A stretch of 64,000 nt of DNA from Saccharomonospora sp. CUA-673. Its GTDB lineage: Bacteria; Actinomycetota; Actinomycetes; Mycobacteriales; Pseudonocardiaceae. Location: assembly GCF_001942305.1 (NCBI RefSeq), contig NZ_MKKE01000077.1, forward strand, positions 1 through 64,000, written 5' to 3'. Of the stretch, positions 43,711-52,047 are shown piece by piece; the first letter of the stretch is position 1; each line of letters starts with the position of its first letter. A model generated the notes under the pieces. The model ran no database searches. It was not told where the DNA came from and worked only from the letters and a program-made list of their open reading frames with translations. The position numbers and the translations under genes are program-made.

Positions 43711-45579
43711 GTGCAGGTGAACCCGTGGGCCCTGGCCAGCGTCGCGCTGGTCGTGGTGGTGACCTTCTACCTCGGGCACCGCACGTCCCGGTTCGCGCGC
43801 AGCACCCACGACTTCCTCGTCGCCCGTCGCACCGTGCGGTCACGGCGCAACGCCGCCGCCATCGCCGGCGAGTACATCTCCGCCGCGTCGTTCCTCGGTG
43901 TCGCCGGGCTCGTGCTCAAGGAGGGCGCCGACGCGCTCTGGTATCCGATCGGCTTCACGGCCGGGTTCCTCGCGTTGATGCTGTTCGTCGCGGGTCCGCT
44001 GCGCCGGTCGGGGGCGTACACGCTGCCGGACTTCATGGAGGCGCGCCTCTCGTCGCCGGGGCTGCGCACCGTGTCGACGTGGTTCGTCGTGTTCATCGGC
44101 CTGCTGTACCTGCTGCCGCAGCTGCAGGGCGCCGGGATGGCGATGGCCGACGTCATGCCAGCGCCCGCGTGGGCCGGTTCGGTACTGGTCACCGTGGTGA
44201 TCGCCTACAACGTCATCGGCGGCGGGATGCGCGCCATCACCGTCGTCCAGGCGTTCCAGTACTGGTTCAAGCTGTTCGCCATCGCCGCGCCGACGTTCGT
44301 GCTGTGCGCCGTGTTCGTCACCGGCGGCGCGGCCGGCTCGTCGCTGTCGGGGACGGGCGTGTCCGGGCCGGCGGGCGGACTGGGCGAACCCGCCCCGCCG
44401 GTGTTCTCCGCGCAGACCCAGGTGTCGGTGGAGACGGACGTCGTGCTCGGGGTCGCCGAATCGACCCGCGTCCAGGTCGACGACGGCACGTGGACGACGT
44501 GGCAGCCCGGTAGGGAGTACCCGGTGGAGGCGCCGGCCACGTTGACGTTCCCCGAGGGCGCGCCCGTGCCGACCGTCGATCCGGCGAAATCGGCCAACAC
44601 CGACTGGCTGTTGCCCAGCCCGGACCTCGAAGGCCTGCTGTCGACGTACTCGCTGCTGCTGGCGCTGTTCCTCGGCACGATGGGCCTGCCGCACGTGCTC
44701 GCCCGCTTCTACACCAACCCCGACGGCAAGGCCGCGCGGCGCACCACCGTGCAGGTGCTGTTGCTGCTCGGGCTGTTCTACCTGTTCCCGGTGATGCTGG
44801 GGATGCTGTCGCGGATGTTCGTGCCCGAACTGCTCGTCACCGGCAACACCGATGCCGCGGTGCTCGCGTTGCCGACCGGGATGGTGCCGGGCATCGGCGG
44901 GCAGATCCTGGCGGCCGTGCTCGCGGCCGGCGCGTTCGCGGCTTTCCTGTCGACGGCGTCGGGCCTCGTGTCGAGCGTGTCCGGTGTTGTGGCCACCGAC
45001 CTGATGTCGGGCAAGGTGCGCGACTACCGGCTGTCGAGTTTCGTCGTCGCCGTCGTCGGCGTGCTGTTGGCCGTGCTGTTGCCGGTCGAGGACCTGGCCC
45101 TGGGCGTCGGGATGTCGTTCGCGCTCGCCGCGTCCACGTTCGCGCCGTTGCTGGTGCTCGGCGTGTGGTGGCGCCGGTTGACGTGGCTCGGCGCGATGGT
45201 CGGCATGTGCACCGGCGGCGGTCTGGTGCTCGGCGCGGTCGCGGCCAACGTCGTCAGCGTCCACACCGGCGACTGGGCGCCCTGGCTGCTGAAACAGCCC
45301 GCTCTCGTCACGGTGCCGGTGGCGTTCCTGCTGACGATCGTGGTCAGCCTCGCGACCTCCGACCGTGTCCCCGACGACGTCGGCGCCGTCATGCTCCGTC
45401 TCCACGCCCCCGACCCGTTGGGCTTCATGCGCGACCGCGCCGTCCAGCGGTTCGGCCGGGCCGACGAACGTACCGATCCGACGGCACCGGGTTCGCAGGG
45501 CGCGCCGGGGCCGGGTTCGGGTCCGCCGGGCGCGCCGGGTTCAGGACAGCAGCCCGGCCGTGGCCGGCATCGGAAATGA
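43711..45579 (+). CDS. Sodium:solute symporter (SSS family, acetate-permease-like)
   Basis: The GTG at 43711 gives 622 residues. Thirteen membrane segments are evident, with SSS signatures DFLVARRTVRSRRNAAAIAG, GEYISAASFLGVAGL and YNVIGGGMRAITVVQAFQYW. A periplasmic insert of about 85 residues (residues 205-290) lies between TM6 and TM7, and the C-terminus is a Gly/Pro-rich tail. The likely substrates are short monocarboxylates such as acetate, propionate or pyruvate. It is probably regulated by the LytS/LytTR pair upstream. Confidence 0.85.
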   Translation: MQVNPWALASVALVVVVTFYLGHRTSRFARSTHDFLVARRTVRSRRNAAAIAGEYISAASFLGVAGLVLKEGADALWYPIGFTAGFLALMLFVAGPLRRSGAYTLPDFMEARLSSPGLRTVSTWFVVFIGLLYLLPQLQGAGMAMADVMPAPAWAGSVLVTVVIAYNVIGGGMRAITVVQAFQYWFKLFAIAAPTFVLCAVFVTGGAAGSSLSGTGVSGPAGGLGEPAPPVFSAQTQVSVETDVVLGVAESTRVQVDDGTWTTWQPGREYPVEAPATLTFPEGAPVPTVDPAKSANTDWLLPSPDLEGLLSTYSLLLALFLGTMGLPHVLARFYTNPDGKAARRTTVQVLLLLGLFYLFPVMLGMLSRMFVPELLVTGNTDAAVLALPTGMVPGIGGQILAAVLAAGAFAAFLSTASGLVSSVSGVVATDLMSGKVRDYRLSSFVVAVVGVLLAVLLPVEDLALGVGMSFALAASTFAPLLVLGVWWRRLTWLGAMVGMCTGGGLVLGAVAANVVSVHTGDWAPWLLKQPALVTVPVAFLLTIVVSLATSDRVPDDVGAVMLRLHAPDPLGFMRDRAVQRFGRADERTDPTAPGSQGAPGPGSGPPGAPGSGQQPGRGRHRK

Positions 45580-45624
45580 CGCTCCTCGCTTCTCCTACCG
45601 TGACGTGACGGCGCTCGTGCGACG

Positions 45625-45987
45625 ATGGGCGACGTGGTGAACCCTGCCGAGATTCCGACGACGTCCGTGTCCGAGCTGCCCACCGAGGGCGCCGTGCTGC
45701 TCGACGTTCGCGAGGCCGACGAGTGGGCTGCGGGGCACGCACCCGACGCGGTGCACATCCCGCTCGGTGACCTGCCCGCGAGCATGGAGCGGCTCGCCGA
45801 ACTGCCCGACGACGGACCCGTGTACGTCATCTGCCGCACCGGCGGCCGGTCGGCGCAGGCCACGATGTGGCTCAACGCAGCAGGACTCGTCGACGCCGTG
45901 AACGTGGCCGGCGGCATGAAGTCGTGGCAGACCCACGGCCGACCGCTCGCCTGCGACCACGACGGCGCGGACCCCGAGGTGCTGTAA
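45625..45987 (+). CDS. Rhodanese-domain protein
   Basis: The 120-residue single-domain protein starts at the ATG at 45625. The rhodanese marks are VLLDVREADEWAAGHAPDAV, HIPLGDLPA and the active-site loop VICRTGGRSAQ (catalytic Cys at about residue 71). Such proteins move sulfane sulfur or sense it. It ends 5 bp before the DUF4328 gene. Confidence 0.88.
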   Translation: MGDVVNPAEIPTTSVSELPTEGAVLLDVREADEWAAGHAPDAVHIPLGDLPASMERLAELPDDGPVYVICRTGGRSAQATMWLNAAGLVDAVNVAGGMKSWQTHGRPLACDHDGADPEVL

Positions 45988-45992
45988 CCGCG

Positions 45993-46919
45993 ATGCATCC
46001 GGGCAGGTACGACGACCGGCAGCCGGGCAGACCGCCGGCGCGGCACATGCGGTGGGTCGCGACGGTCCCGCCGGGTGCGACCCGGCCGCGTCCCCGTGCC
46101 CGGCGCAGGCCGTACGCCGGCCCGCCGCGCTACCCGTTCATCCCGCGCTGGGGATTCCCGAGCCTGGTGTGGCGGACGTCGACGGCCGTGCCGGGCACGT
46201 CGACCGGCGGGATGCGGCCGACGCAACGACTCCGCAGTACCGCGCGCAACGCCGGCGCGCTGCTGATCACGCTCGCCGCGCTGGCCGGCATCACGGCGCT
46301 GTCCGAGGCGTGGCGGTACGTGTTGCTGCTGCAGAGCCGGACATCGGCGCTGAGCCCGACCGTGGTCGGCGCGTCGGACGCGTTCGTGTTGACGTTCGGG
46401 CTGATGACCCCGCTGCTGGCGTTGCTGGCCGTCGGCATGACCGTGTGGTGGCTGTTCGTCGCCAGGTCGGTCGCCGCCGCACAGGCCGACCAGGACGTGC
46501 CGCGACCCGCGTGGCAGGTGCTCGTCGGCACGCTCGTGCCGGGGGTGAACGTCGTGCTGGCCGGGCCGATCGTCGCCGAACTCGAACACGCCGCGCTCCG
46601 CAGGCCCGTCGACCAGCGGCCGCGGCCGTCGCGGCTCGTGCTCGCCTGGTGGGCCACGCTCGCCGGGAACGTCGCGCTCGCCGCGCTCACCATCGTGTGG
46701 CGACTGCGCGACGGCGTGCAGGCCGACGCCGACGGGGTCGTGCTCAGCGCACTCACCGACGCCAGCGCCGTCGCACTGGCGATCGTCACGGCCCTGCTCG
46801 TCCGCCGCATCACCCGGCTGCTGTCCCCGGTCGACGCCGGCCACCTGCGCCGCGTCGTCAAGGTCACCGGCGCACCCCCACCGGAACGCCACCCCCGCCC
46901 GACCACCTCCGCCCGCTAG
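45993..46919 (+). CDS. DUF4328 membrane protein
   Basis: The 308-residue protein starts at the ATG at 45993. An Arg/Pro-rich cytoplasmic N-terminus (residues 1-75) is followed by membrane segments at about 88-105, 127-150, 175-195, 215-232 and 245-265. The spacing and a W-W-A-T-L-A-G-N motif fit DUF4328. Its function is unknown. It is tightly linked to the rhodanese gene, so the two may share a role. Confidence 0.75.
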   Translation: MHPGRYDDRQPGRPPARHMRWVATVPPGATRPRPRARRRPYAGPPRYPFIPRWGFPSLVWRTSTAVPGTSTGGMRPTQRLRSTARNAGALLITLAALAGITALSEAWRYVLLLQSRTSALSPTVVGASDAFVLTFGLMTPLLALLAVGMTVWWLFVARSVAAAQADQDVPRPAWQVLVGTLVPGVNVVLAGPIVAELEHAALRRPVDQRPRPSRLVLAWWATLAGNVALAALTIVWRLRDGVQADADGVVLSALTDASAVALAIVTALLVRRITRLLSPVDAGHLRRVVKVTGAPPPERHPRPTTSAR

Positions 46920-47070
46920 GACCCGCGCGCGTACGCGAAGGGAACATTCGTCGCGTTCAACGCACCCGACGGCCCCATGGCTGCGTGGAATCGAGTGCAG
47001 CCGCGCGGAGCGTGTCCGTTTGGGTGGCGGTGGGAGACGGGTGGGCGCGACTATGGGGCCTCGGGAGCGT

Positions 47071-48240
47071 TTATGCGGTGGTGGCGGGGAAGGTGCGGAG
47101 GCCGCGGATGACGAACTCGTCGCGGCGCTGTGGTTCGCGGGCGCAGCGCAGGTCGGGCAGGGTCGTGACGAGCGCGTCGAGGGCCGCGGCGATCTCGATG
47201 CGGGCCAACGGGGCGCCGAGGCAGTAGTGGATGCCGCCGCCGAACCCGAGGTGCGGATTCTTGTCCCGCGTGATGTCGAGCGCGTCGGGGTCGTCGAACA
47301 CCTCGGGGTCGCGGGCGGCGGCGCCGAGCAGGGCGGCGATTTTCGCGCCCTTCGGCACGGGGTGGCCGGCGATCTCGACGTCCTCGGTGGCGGTGCGCTC
47401 GAAGAGCTGCAGTGGTGAGTCGAACCGGATGAGCTCCTCGGTCGCCGAATCGGCCAGTGCGGGGTCGGCGATCAGCAGGTCCCACTGGTCACGGTGGTCG
47501 AGCAGGGCCCGCACGCCGTTGCCGATGACGTTGACGGTCGCCTCGTGGCCTGCCATCAACAGCAGCACGGCCGTGGCGACCACCTCGTCGCCGGTCAGAT
47601 CGCTGCCCGCGAGGTGGCTGACCAGGTCGTCGCCCGGTTCGGCGGCCCGCCGGTCCACCAGCTCACGCAGGTATCCGGCGAACTGTTCCGAGGCCTGTTC
47701 GGCCTCGGTCCGTTTTTCGTCCGGCAGCCCGTACTCGTACATCTTGACGATCGCGTTGCTCCACTCGACCAGCTGCGGACCGGCCTCCTCCGGCACGCCG
47801 AGCAGCTCGGCGATCACCGCGACCGGCAGCGGCTGGGCGAGGTGCTCCAGCAGGTCGGCCTCGCCGTCGGCGGCGATCGCGGCGGACAGCGACTCGACCA
47901 TCCGCCCGGCCAACGCCCGCACCGTCGGCCGGAGCCGTTCGACGTGCCCGCGGGCGAACGCCGACGACACGAGCCTGCGCAGCCGCGTGTGCGCGGGCGG
48001 TTCGTTCTCGAGCAGCGAGTTGCGGTGCAGCATGTTGAACGAGGCGAACTGTTCGAGCGGGGTGGCGTCCGACCAGATACGGCCCAGCGAGCGGTGCCGC
48101 AGCACCGCCGACGAGGCCCGGTGCGACACGGCGACCGCGAGCCCCAGGTCGTCGTGGTGGTGGACGTCCCCACGCGCGCGCAGGCGCGCGAAGGCGGGGT
48201 ACGGATCGGCGAGGAAAACGGGATCAGCGGGATCGAACAC
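47071..48240 (-). CDS. Cytochrome P450
   Basis: The 389-residue protein starts at the ATG at 48240. It contains the I-helix LLLMAGHEATVNVIGNGVRA, the E-x2-R pair (TEELIRFDSPLQ) and the haem loop FGGGIHYCLGAPLAR with the proximal Cys near residue 339. It is a soluble class I bacterial P450 that would need a ferredoxin from elsewhere. No ferredoxin or biosynthetic cluster is adjacent, so the substrate cannot be predicted. Confidence 0.92.
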   Translation of the reverse strand: MFDPADPVFLADPYPAFARLRARGDVHHHDDLGLAVAVSHRASSAVLRHRSLGRIWSDATPLEQFASFNMLHRNSLLENEPPAHTRLRRLVSSAFARGHVERLRPTVRALAGRMVESLSAAIAADGEADLLEHLAQPLPVAVIAELLGVPEEAGPQLVEWSNAIVKMYEYGLPDEKRTEAEQASEQFAGYLRELVDRRAAEPGDDLVSHLAGSDLTGDEVVATAVLLLMAGHEATVNVIGNGVRALLDHRDQWDLLIADPALADSATEELIRFDSPLQLFERTATEDVEIAGHPVPKGAKIAALLGAAARDPEVFDDPDALDITRDKNPHLGFGGGIHYCLGAPLARIEIAAALDALVTTLPDLRCAREPQRRDEFVIRGLRTFPATTA

Positions 48241-48313
48241 CCACCGACGGTAACCGGCGCCGGGGTCGAGTAGCGTCTTCTGCCAGGCGAATCACGACCG
48301 GAAGGACAGCGCT

Positions 48314-49180
48314 GTGGGCAAGGCCGCGCGGAAGAAGGAGCGCAAGCAGAAGGTCCGCGACGTCTTCGTCGGGCGTCCGTTCGAGGGCCTCGCCGCGGAG
48401 CCGGAGCTCATCGCGATGCGCGAATTCGTGCCGTCCGGCACGGCCCGGCTGCCGCTCGCGGGCGAGCACGCCGACCGGAAGGTGACCGTCGCGTCGGTGC
48501 TGCCGATGGCCGCGGCCGCGTTCGTGCGCGGCGACGGCGAGATCTACATCGGCCTGCAGGTGCAGACCCGCTCCGGCGACATCAGCCGCGACCTGGGCCG
48601 GGCGCTGCTGTGGGCGCTCGACGCCGAACCGGGCGCCGTGCTGTCCGTGCCCGACACGACCAGCCCGTCGCAGCCGGGGGAGCGGCTCCAGGACCTGCTC
48701 GAGGCCGACACGCCCCTCGACGTCGAGGTGCACGAGGACTTCTCGTGGTGGCTGCCCGAGGGTGAGGAGCCGACCGGCGAGGTCGCCATGTCGCTGCAGC
48801 GCGCCAACGAGGCGATCATGCCGACCGAACGCCTCAGCCCCGGCGCCTACTGGGTGCTCGCCGGCGAGAAGGCCCACCTGCGCTGGGTGTGGCCCGCCGA
48901 GGAGAACCGCCTGATGCAAGCGCTTGCGCGGCTGTCGGCGGCCGGCACGTTGACCCTCGGCGACGAGACGAAGTTCGCCGGTTCGTTCCGCGCGCACGGC
49001 ATCCTCGTCCCCGTGTGGGACCTCGACCCCGAGGCGCATGCCCGCGAATGGGCCGAACCCGCCCAGCAGCTCGGGAAGCGGCTCGAGGAGGCCTTCGCCT
49101 CGCTCGACGCCACACAGCTCGACGCCACCGAACGCCGCGCCCGCGACGGTCTGATCGGCCGGCAGTTCACCCTGCGCTGA
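48314..49180 (+). CDS. DUF5926-family protein
   Basis: The GTG at 48314 gives 288 residues. A very basic N-terminus (MGKAARKKERKQKVRDVFVG) is followed by the DUF5926 core: VPSGTARLPL, VTVASVLPMAAAAFVRGDGE, HEDFSWWLPEGEEPTGEVA and YWVLAGEKAHLRWVWP. Family members are conserved in actinobacteria with unknown function, sometimes noted as SEC-C-like. The stop overlaps the DUF952 gene start. Confidence 0.8.
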   Translation: MGKAARKKERKQKVRDVFVGRPFEGLAAEPELIAMREFVPSGTARLPLAGEHADRKVTVASVLPMAAAAFVRGDGEIYIGLQVQTRSGDISRDLGRALLWALDAEPGAVLSVPDTTSPSQPGERLQDLLEADTPLDVEVHEDFSWWLPEGEEPTGEVAMSLQRANEAIMPTERLSPGAYWVLAGEKAHLRWVWPAEENRLMQALARLSAAGTLTLGDETKFAGSFRAHGILVPVWDLDPEAHAREWAEPAQQLGKRLEEAFASLDATQLDATERRARDGLIGRQFTLR

Positions 49181-49581
49181 TGATCCTGCACATCTGCCCG
49201 GAGGCCGACTGGGCGGCCGTGCCTCCCGACGGCGAGTACACGCCCCCGTCCCTCGACGACGTCGGATTCGTGCACTGCTCCGATCCCGGCACGGTGCAGT
49301 TCCCCGCCGAACGCGTCTTCGCCGGCCGCGACGACCTGCTGCTGCTGGTCGTCGACCCGGCCCGGCTCGACGTGCCCGTGCGCTGGGAACCGGCCGAACC
49401 GCCCGAGCCGGGCGCCCCGTGGTTCCCGCACGTGTACGGCCCGATTCCCGTCTCGGCCGTCGTCGGCACGCACGCCTTCCCTCCCGGGCCCGACGGCACG
49501 TTCCGCCTGCCCGAACCGCTGCACGAGTTCCCGCGCCGAGCCGTGGACGGGGTGCCGAACCGGGCCGACGCCGCTCGCTAG
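49180..49581 (+). CDS. DUF952-family protein
   Basis: The 133-residue protein starts at the ATG at 49180, overlapping the DUF5926 stop (TGATG). It has the DUF952 pattern MILHICPEADWAAV, YTPPSLDDVGFVHCSDP, LLLLVVDPARLDVPVRWE and FPHVYGPIPVSAVV. These small proteins resemble glutathione-S-transferase-associated or ADP-ribosyl-type folds; the biochemical role is unknown. Confidence 0.82.
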   Translation: MILHICPEADWAAVPPDGEYTPPSLDDVGFVHCSDPGTVQFPAERVFAGRDDLLLLVVDPARLDVPVRWEPAEPPEPGAPWFPHVYGPIPVSAVVGTHAFPPGPDGTFRLPEPLHEFPRRAVDGVPNRADAAR

Positions 49582-49674
49582 AGTCGAACCGGGTTCGGGC
49601 GGGCGGAGAGCAGGGCTCCGCCCGGCGGAGCACTCCGGCCCACGCAGGGGCTCGAGGGAGCGAAGGGGGCGTTC

Positions 49675-50199
49675 GTGGGGGGCGACCTCGGGGGTTTCGG
49701 CGAGTTCGTCGAGGCGCAGCTGCCGGGCCTGTTGCGCTACGGGCACGCGCTGACCGGGAATCCGCACGACGCCGCCGACCTGGTGCAGACCGTGCTGGAG
49801 AAGGTCGGGTCACGCTGGCCGTCCGTGCAGCGCAAGGCTGCCGACCCCGCCGCGTACGTGCGCAGGGCCATGGCCAACACCCACATCAGCCGGTGGCGGA
49901 AACTACGTCGTGAGCACCTCGTCGACGACGTCCCCGAGTCGGGCGCCACCACGCCCGCGGACCCGTTCGAGCACGAACCGCTCTGGCAGGCGTTGAAAGA
50001 TCTGCCGACGAGGCAACGCGCCGTCATCGTGCTGCGTTACTACGAAGAGCTGTCCGAGGCCGAGATCGCCGAATCGCTGGGGGTATCGGCCGGGACGGTG
50101 AAGAGCCAGGCCAGCAAGGCGATCGCGACCCTGCGCGGAAAACTGACCGGCGGTTCCGAGACCGGCGGCCCGGGAGCAGAGGGGAGGGCGGTGCGATGA
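49675..50199 (+). CDS. SigE-type ECF RNA polymerase sigma factor
   Basis: The GTG at 49675 gives 174 residues. Region 2 (FGEFVEAQLPGLLRYGHALT, DAADLVQTVLEKVGSRW) and region 4 (LPTRQRAVIVLRYYEELSEA, EIAESLGVSAGTVKSQASKA) are complete and close in pattern to the actinobacterial SigE family. The stop overlaps the start of the next gene, a membrane protein that probably restrains it. Confidence 0.9.
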   Translation: MGGDLGGFGEFVEAQLPGLLRYGHALTGNPHDAADLVQTVLEKVGSRWPSVQRKAADPAAYVRRAMANTHISRWRKLRREHLVDDVPESGATTPADPFEHEPLWQALKDLPTRQRAVIVLRYYEELSEAEIAESLGVSAGTVKSQASKAIATLRGKLTGGSETGGPGAEGRAVR

Positions 50200-51212
50200 A
50201 CGACAACGGTGCCGACAGCAACCGCAACGGCAACAGCAGCAACGGCAGCAGCGGTGACCCTGCAGGCAGCGGGCCCGCGGGTCGCGACGACTCCGTGGTT
50301 GAAGACTCCGTGGTCGGCGACGAACTCCGCCGCCTCTTCCACGGCCACGAGTTCGGTGCCGCGACCTCCGCGGTCCCCGTACTGGACACCGCGACCATCG
50401 TCGCGGGCGCCCGTCGTCGCCGGCGCCGCAGGACGGCGGTCACCGCGGCGGCCGGGGCCGTGGCCGTGGTCGGAGTGCTGTCGGCCGGGGTTGCGCTGTC
50501 CGGCGTCAGCGGCATGGAGGGCGGCCGGGGTGACCGTGAGGTCATCGCCGCCGACCGCAGCGACACCCCCACGGGCCCCGGACCGACCGGCAGCGGCCCC
50601 GCCGACCCCACGTCCGCACCGTCCGACGGCGCCGACGCCCCGTCCGACGCGGATTCCCCGTCCCCGGACGGCGACGACCCCACCGACGTCGACGCCCCGG
50701 ACGCGCCCGGTTCGCGGCCGACCGCGCCGTCGACGCCGACGTCCGGCGACTCGCCCGCGCCGTCGAGCCCCGACGAGAGCTTCGAGACCGAGCCGTTCGA
50801 CCTGCCCGGACCCGCCGCCCTCGGACCGGTCGGCAAATCGCCGCTGTCGCTGGGCATGACCTACGCCGAGGCCGTCGAGACGGGCACCGTCGACGAGGGC
50901 TCCGGACCACCCGCGGCCGGCCAGTGCTCGACGTTCGCGGTGTCCGACCCGGCGATCTCGCGGGTCGCGATCCGCGGCGGCCACGGCATCGTGCGCTTCC
51001 AGGCCGCATCGGCGCAGACACCGGAGGGGATCGCCGTCGGCTCACCGCGCGAATCGTTGCACCAGGTGTACGGCTCGAGCCTCGAGAGCAGCGGCGAGAA
51101 CACCCGCATCAAACGGAATCCCGACAGTTCTTCGCGTTATGTGTTCACCCTCGACGGGGACCGGGTCGGGGCGTGGCGCCTGACCGTTCTGGACACCGCG
51201 GCGGCGTGTTGA
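50196..51212 (+). CDS. Single-pass membrane protein, putative anti-sigma partner
   Basis: The 338-residue protein starts at the ATG at 50196 (ATGA overlap with the sigma gene). The Asn/Ser/Gly-rich cytoplasmic N-terminus includes DELRRLFHGHEF, a possible sigma-contact helix, then a basic run and a membrane helix (about residues 78-98). A long Pro/Asp/Ser-rich extracytoplasmic linker leads to a folded C-terminal domain (residues 205-338) with a Cys pair (GQCSTFAV and a terminal Cys). The coupling and layout suggest an anti-sigma factor with an external sensor. Confidence 0.7.
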   Translation: MNDNGADSNRNGNSSNGSSGDPAGSGPAGRDDSVVEDSVVGDELRRLFHGHEFGAATSAVPVLDTATIVAGARRRRRRRTAVTAAAGAVAVVGVLSAGVALSGVSGMEGGRGDREVIAADRSDTPTGPGPTGSGPADPTSAPSDGADAPSDADSPSPDGDDPTDVDAPDAPGSRPTAPSTPTSGDSPAPSSPDESFETEPFDLPGPAALGPVGKSPLSLGMTYAEAVETGTVDEGSGPPAAGQCSTFAVSDPAISRVAIRGGHGIVRFQAASAQTPEGIAVGSPRESLHQVYGSSLESSGENTRIKRNPDSSSRYVFTLDGDRVGAWRLTVLDTAAAC

Positions 51213-51276
51213 CACCGGCGCCGAAAGGCGGGCGAACCGGTCACTGAGGTTAGGCATTCCTGGCTTTCATTCCGAC

Positions 51277-51326
51277 ACCGAAAAGGGCCGGCATCTCCCC
51301 GTGAGGAGATCCCGGCCCTTTTCGGT
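51277..51326. terminator. Long bidirectional hairpin terminator
   Basis: ACCGAAAAGGGCCGG (from 51277) pairs with its complement ending at 51326, with an inner ATCTCC/GGAGAT stem. The arms end in AAAA/TTTT, so it can serve both the membrane-protein gene and the convergent ferritin gene. Confidence 0.85.
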
Positions 51327-51354
51327 TCCAGAACGCTGCTACGCCCGTGTCACG

Positions 51355-51900
51355 TCAGATCTTGCCGCCCGCGACCTCGGGCATGTCGTCGTCACCGCCG
51401 TCGCTCTGCAGGTGCTTGTGCACGAAGCGCTCGACCTCGAACAGGTTGCCGTCGGCGCGCTCGAACACGTTCACCAGCGTGCTCATCGTCGCGACCTCCT
51501 CGACCTGCTCGGAGAGGAACCACTGCATGAACTGCTCGCCGAGGAAGTCGTCCTCGGAGCGGGCGGCCTTCGTCAGCGTCTTGATGTCGCTGGTGACCTC
51601 CTTCTCCTGCTCGAGGGCCAGCTCGGCCAGCTCCCTGGCGGAGGAGAAGTCGTTGCGCACCTCGCCGGTGCTCGGGATCGTCACGTGGTGGTCGGTGTCC
51701 ATCATGTACTGGACGATCGCCATCGCGTGGTTGCGCTCCTCGAGGGCCTGGGCATAGAAGAACTTCGCCAGCTCGGGCAGGTCCTCCTTGTCGAACCAGA
51801 CCGCGAGGGCCGTGTACTGCTGCGAGGCGTTGAACTCGTTGTGGACCTGACCCTGCAGCAATTCGTAGAACTTGGAACGGGGGCTCGTCTTCGTGGGCAT
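51355..51900 (-). CDS. Ferritin (BfrB-like iron-storage protein)
   Basis: The 181-residue protein starts at the ATG at 51900. Ferroxidase ligands are visible as HNEFNASQQYTALAVWFD, FFYAQALEERNHAMAIVQY and FMQWFLSEQVEEVATMSTL. The C-terminal tail is acidic and resembles mycobacterial BfrB, which lacks haem. It stores iron as a 24-mer. A pair of DtxR/IdeR-type boxes (51999-52047) lies about 100 bp upstream. Confidence 0.9.
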   Translation of the reverse strand: MPTKTSPRSKFYELLQGQVHNEFNASQQYTALAVWFDKEDLPELAKFFYAQALEERNHAMAIVQYMMDTDHHVTIPSTGEVRNDFSSARELAELALEQEKEVTSDIKTLTKAARSEDDFLGEQFMQWFLSEQVEEVATMSTLVNVFERADGNLFEVERFVHKHLQSDGGDDDMPEVAGGKI

Positions 51901-51998
51901 ATCTCCAATGTACGCCCACCGATGCGGGTTTTTCCAGCCGGGGCTGGTGATTCGGGCCGCATTTCTCTACAATTCCTTAGCCAAGGTTGTGCTTAATA

Positions 51999-52047
51999 AA
52001 TTAAGCCTCACCTAAGCTCCGGGGAATCACTTAGGTGAGGCTTAATT
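51999..52047. promoter_or_regulatory. Two inverted iron boxes upstream of ferritin
   Basis: AATTAAGCCTCACCTAAG (51999-52016) is the exact reverse complement of 52030-52047. Each arm contains TTAGGTGAGGCTTAATT, close to the IdeR/DtxR consensus. Two boxes in a ferritin promoter match the mycobacterial bfrB arrangement, where iron-loaded IdeR activates. The palindrome could also form a hairpin behind arcA. Confidence 0.65.
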
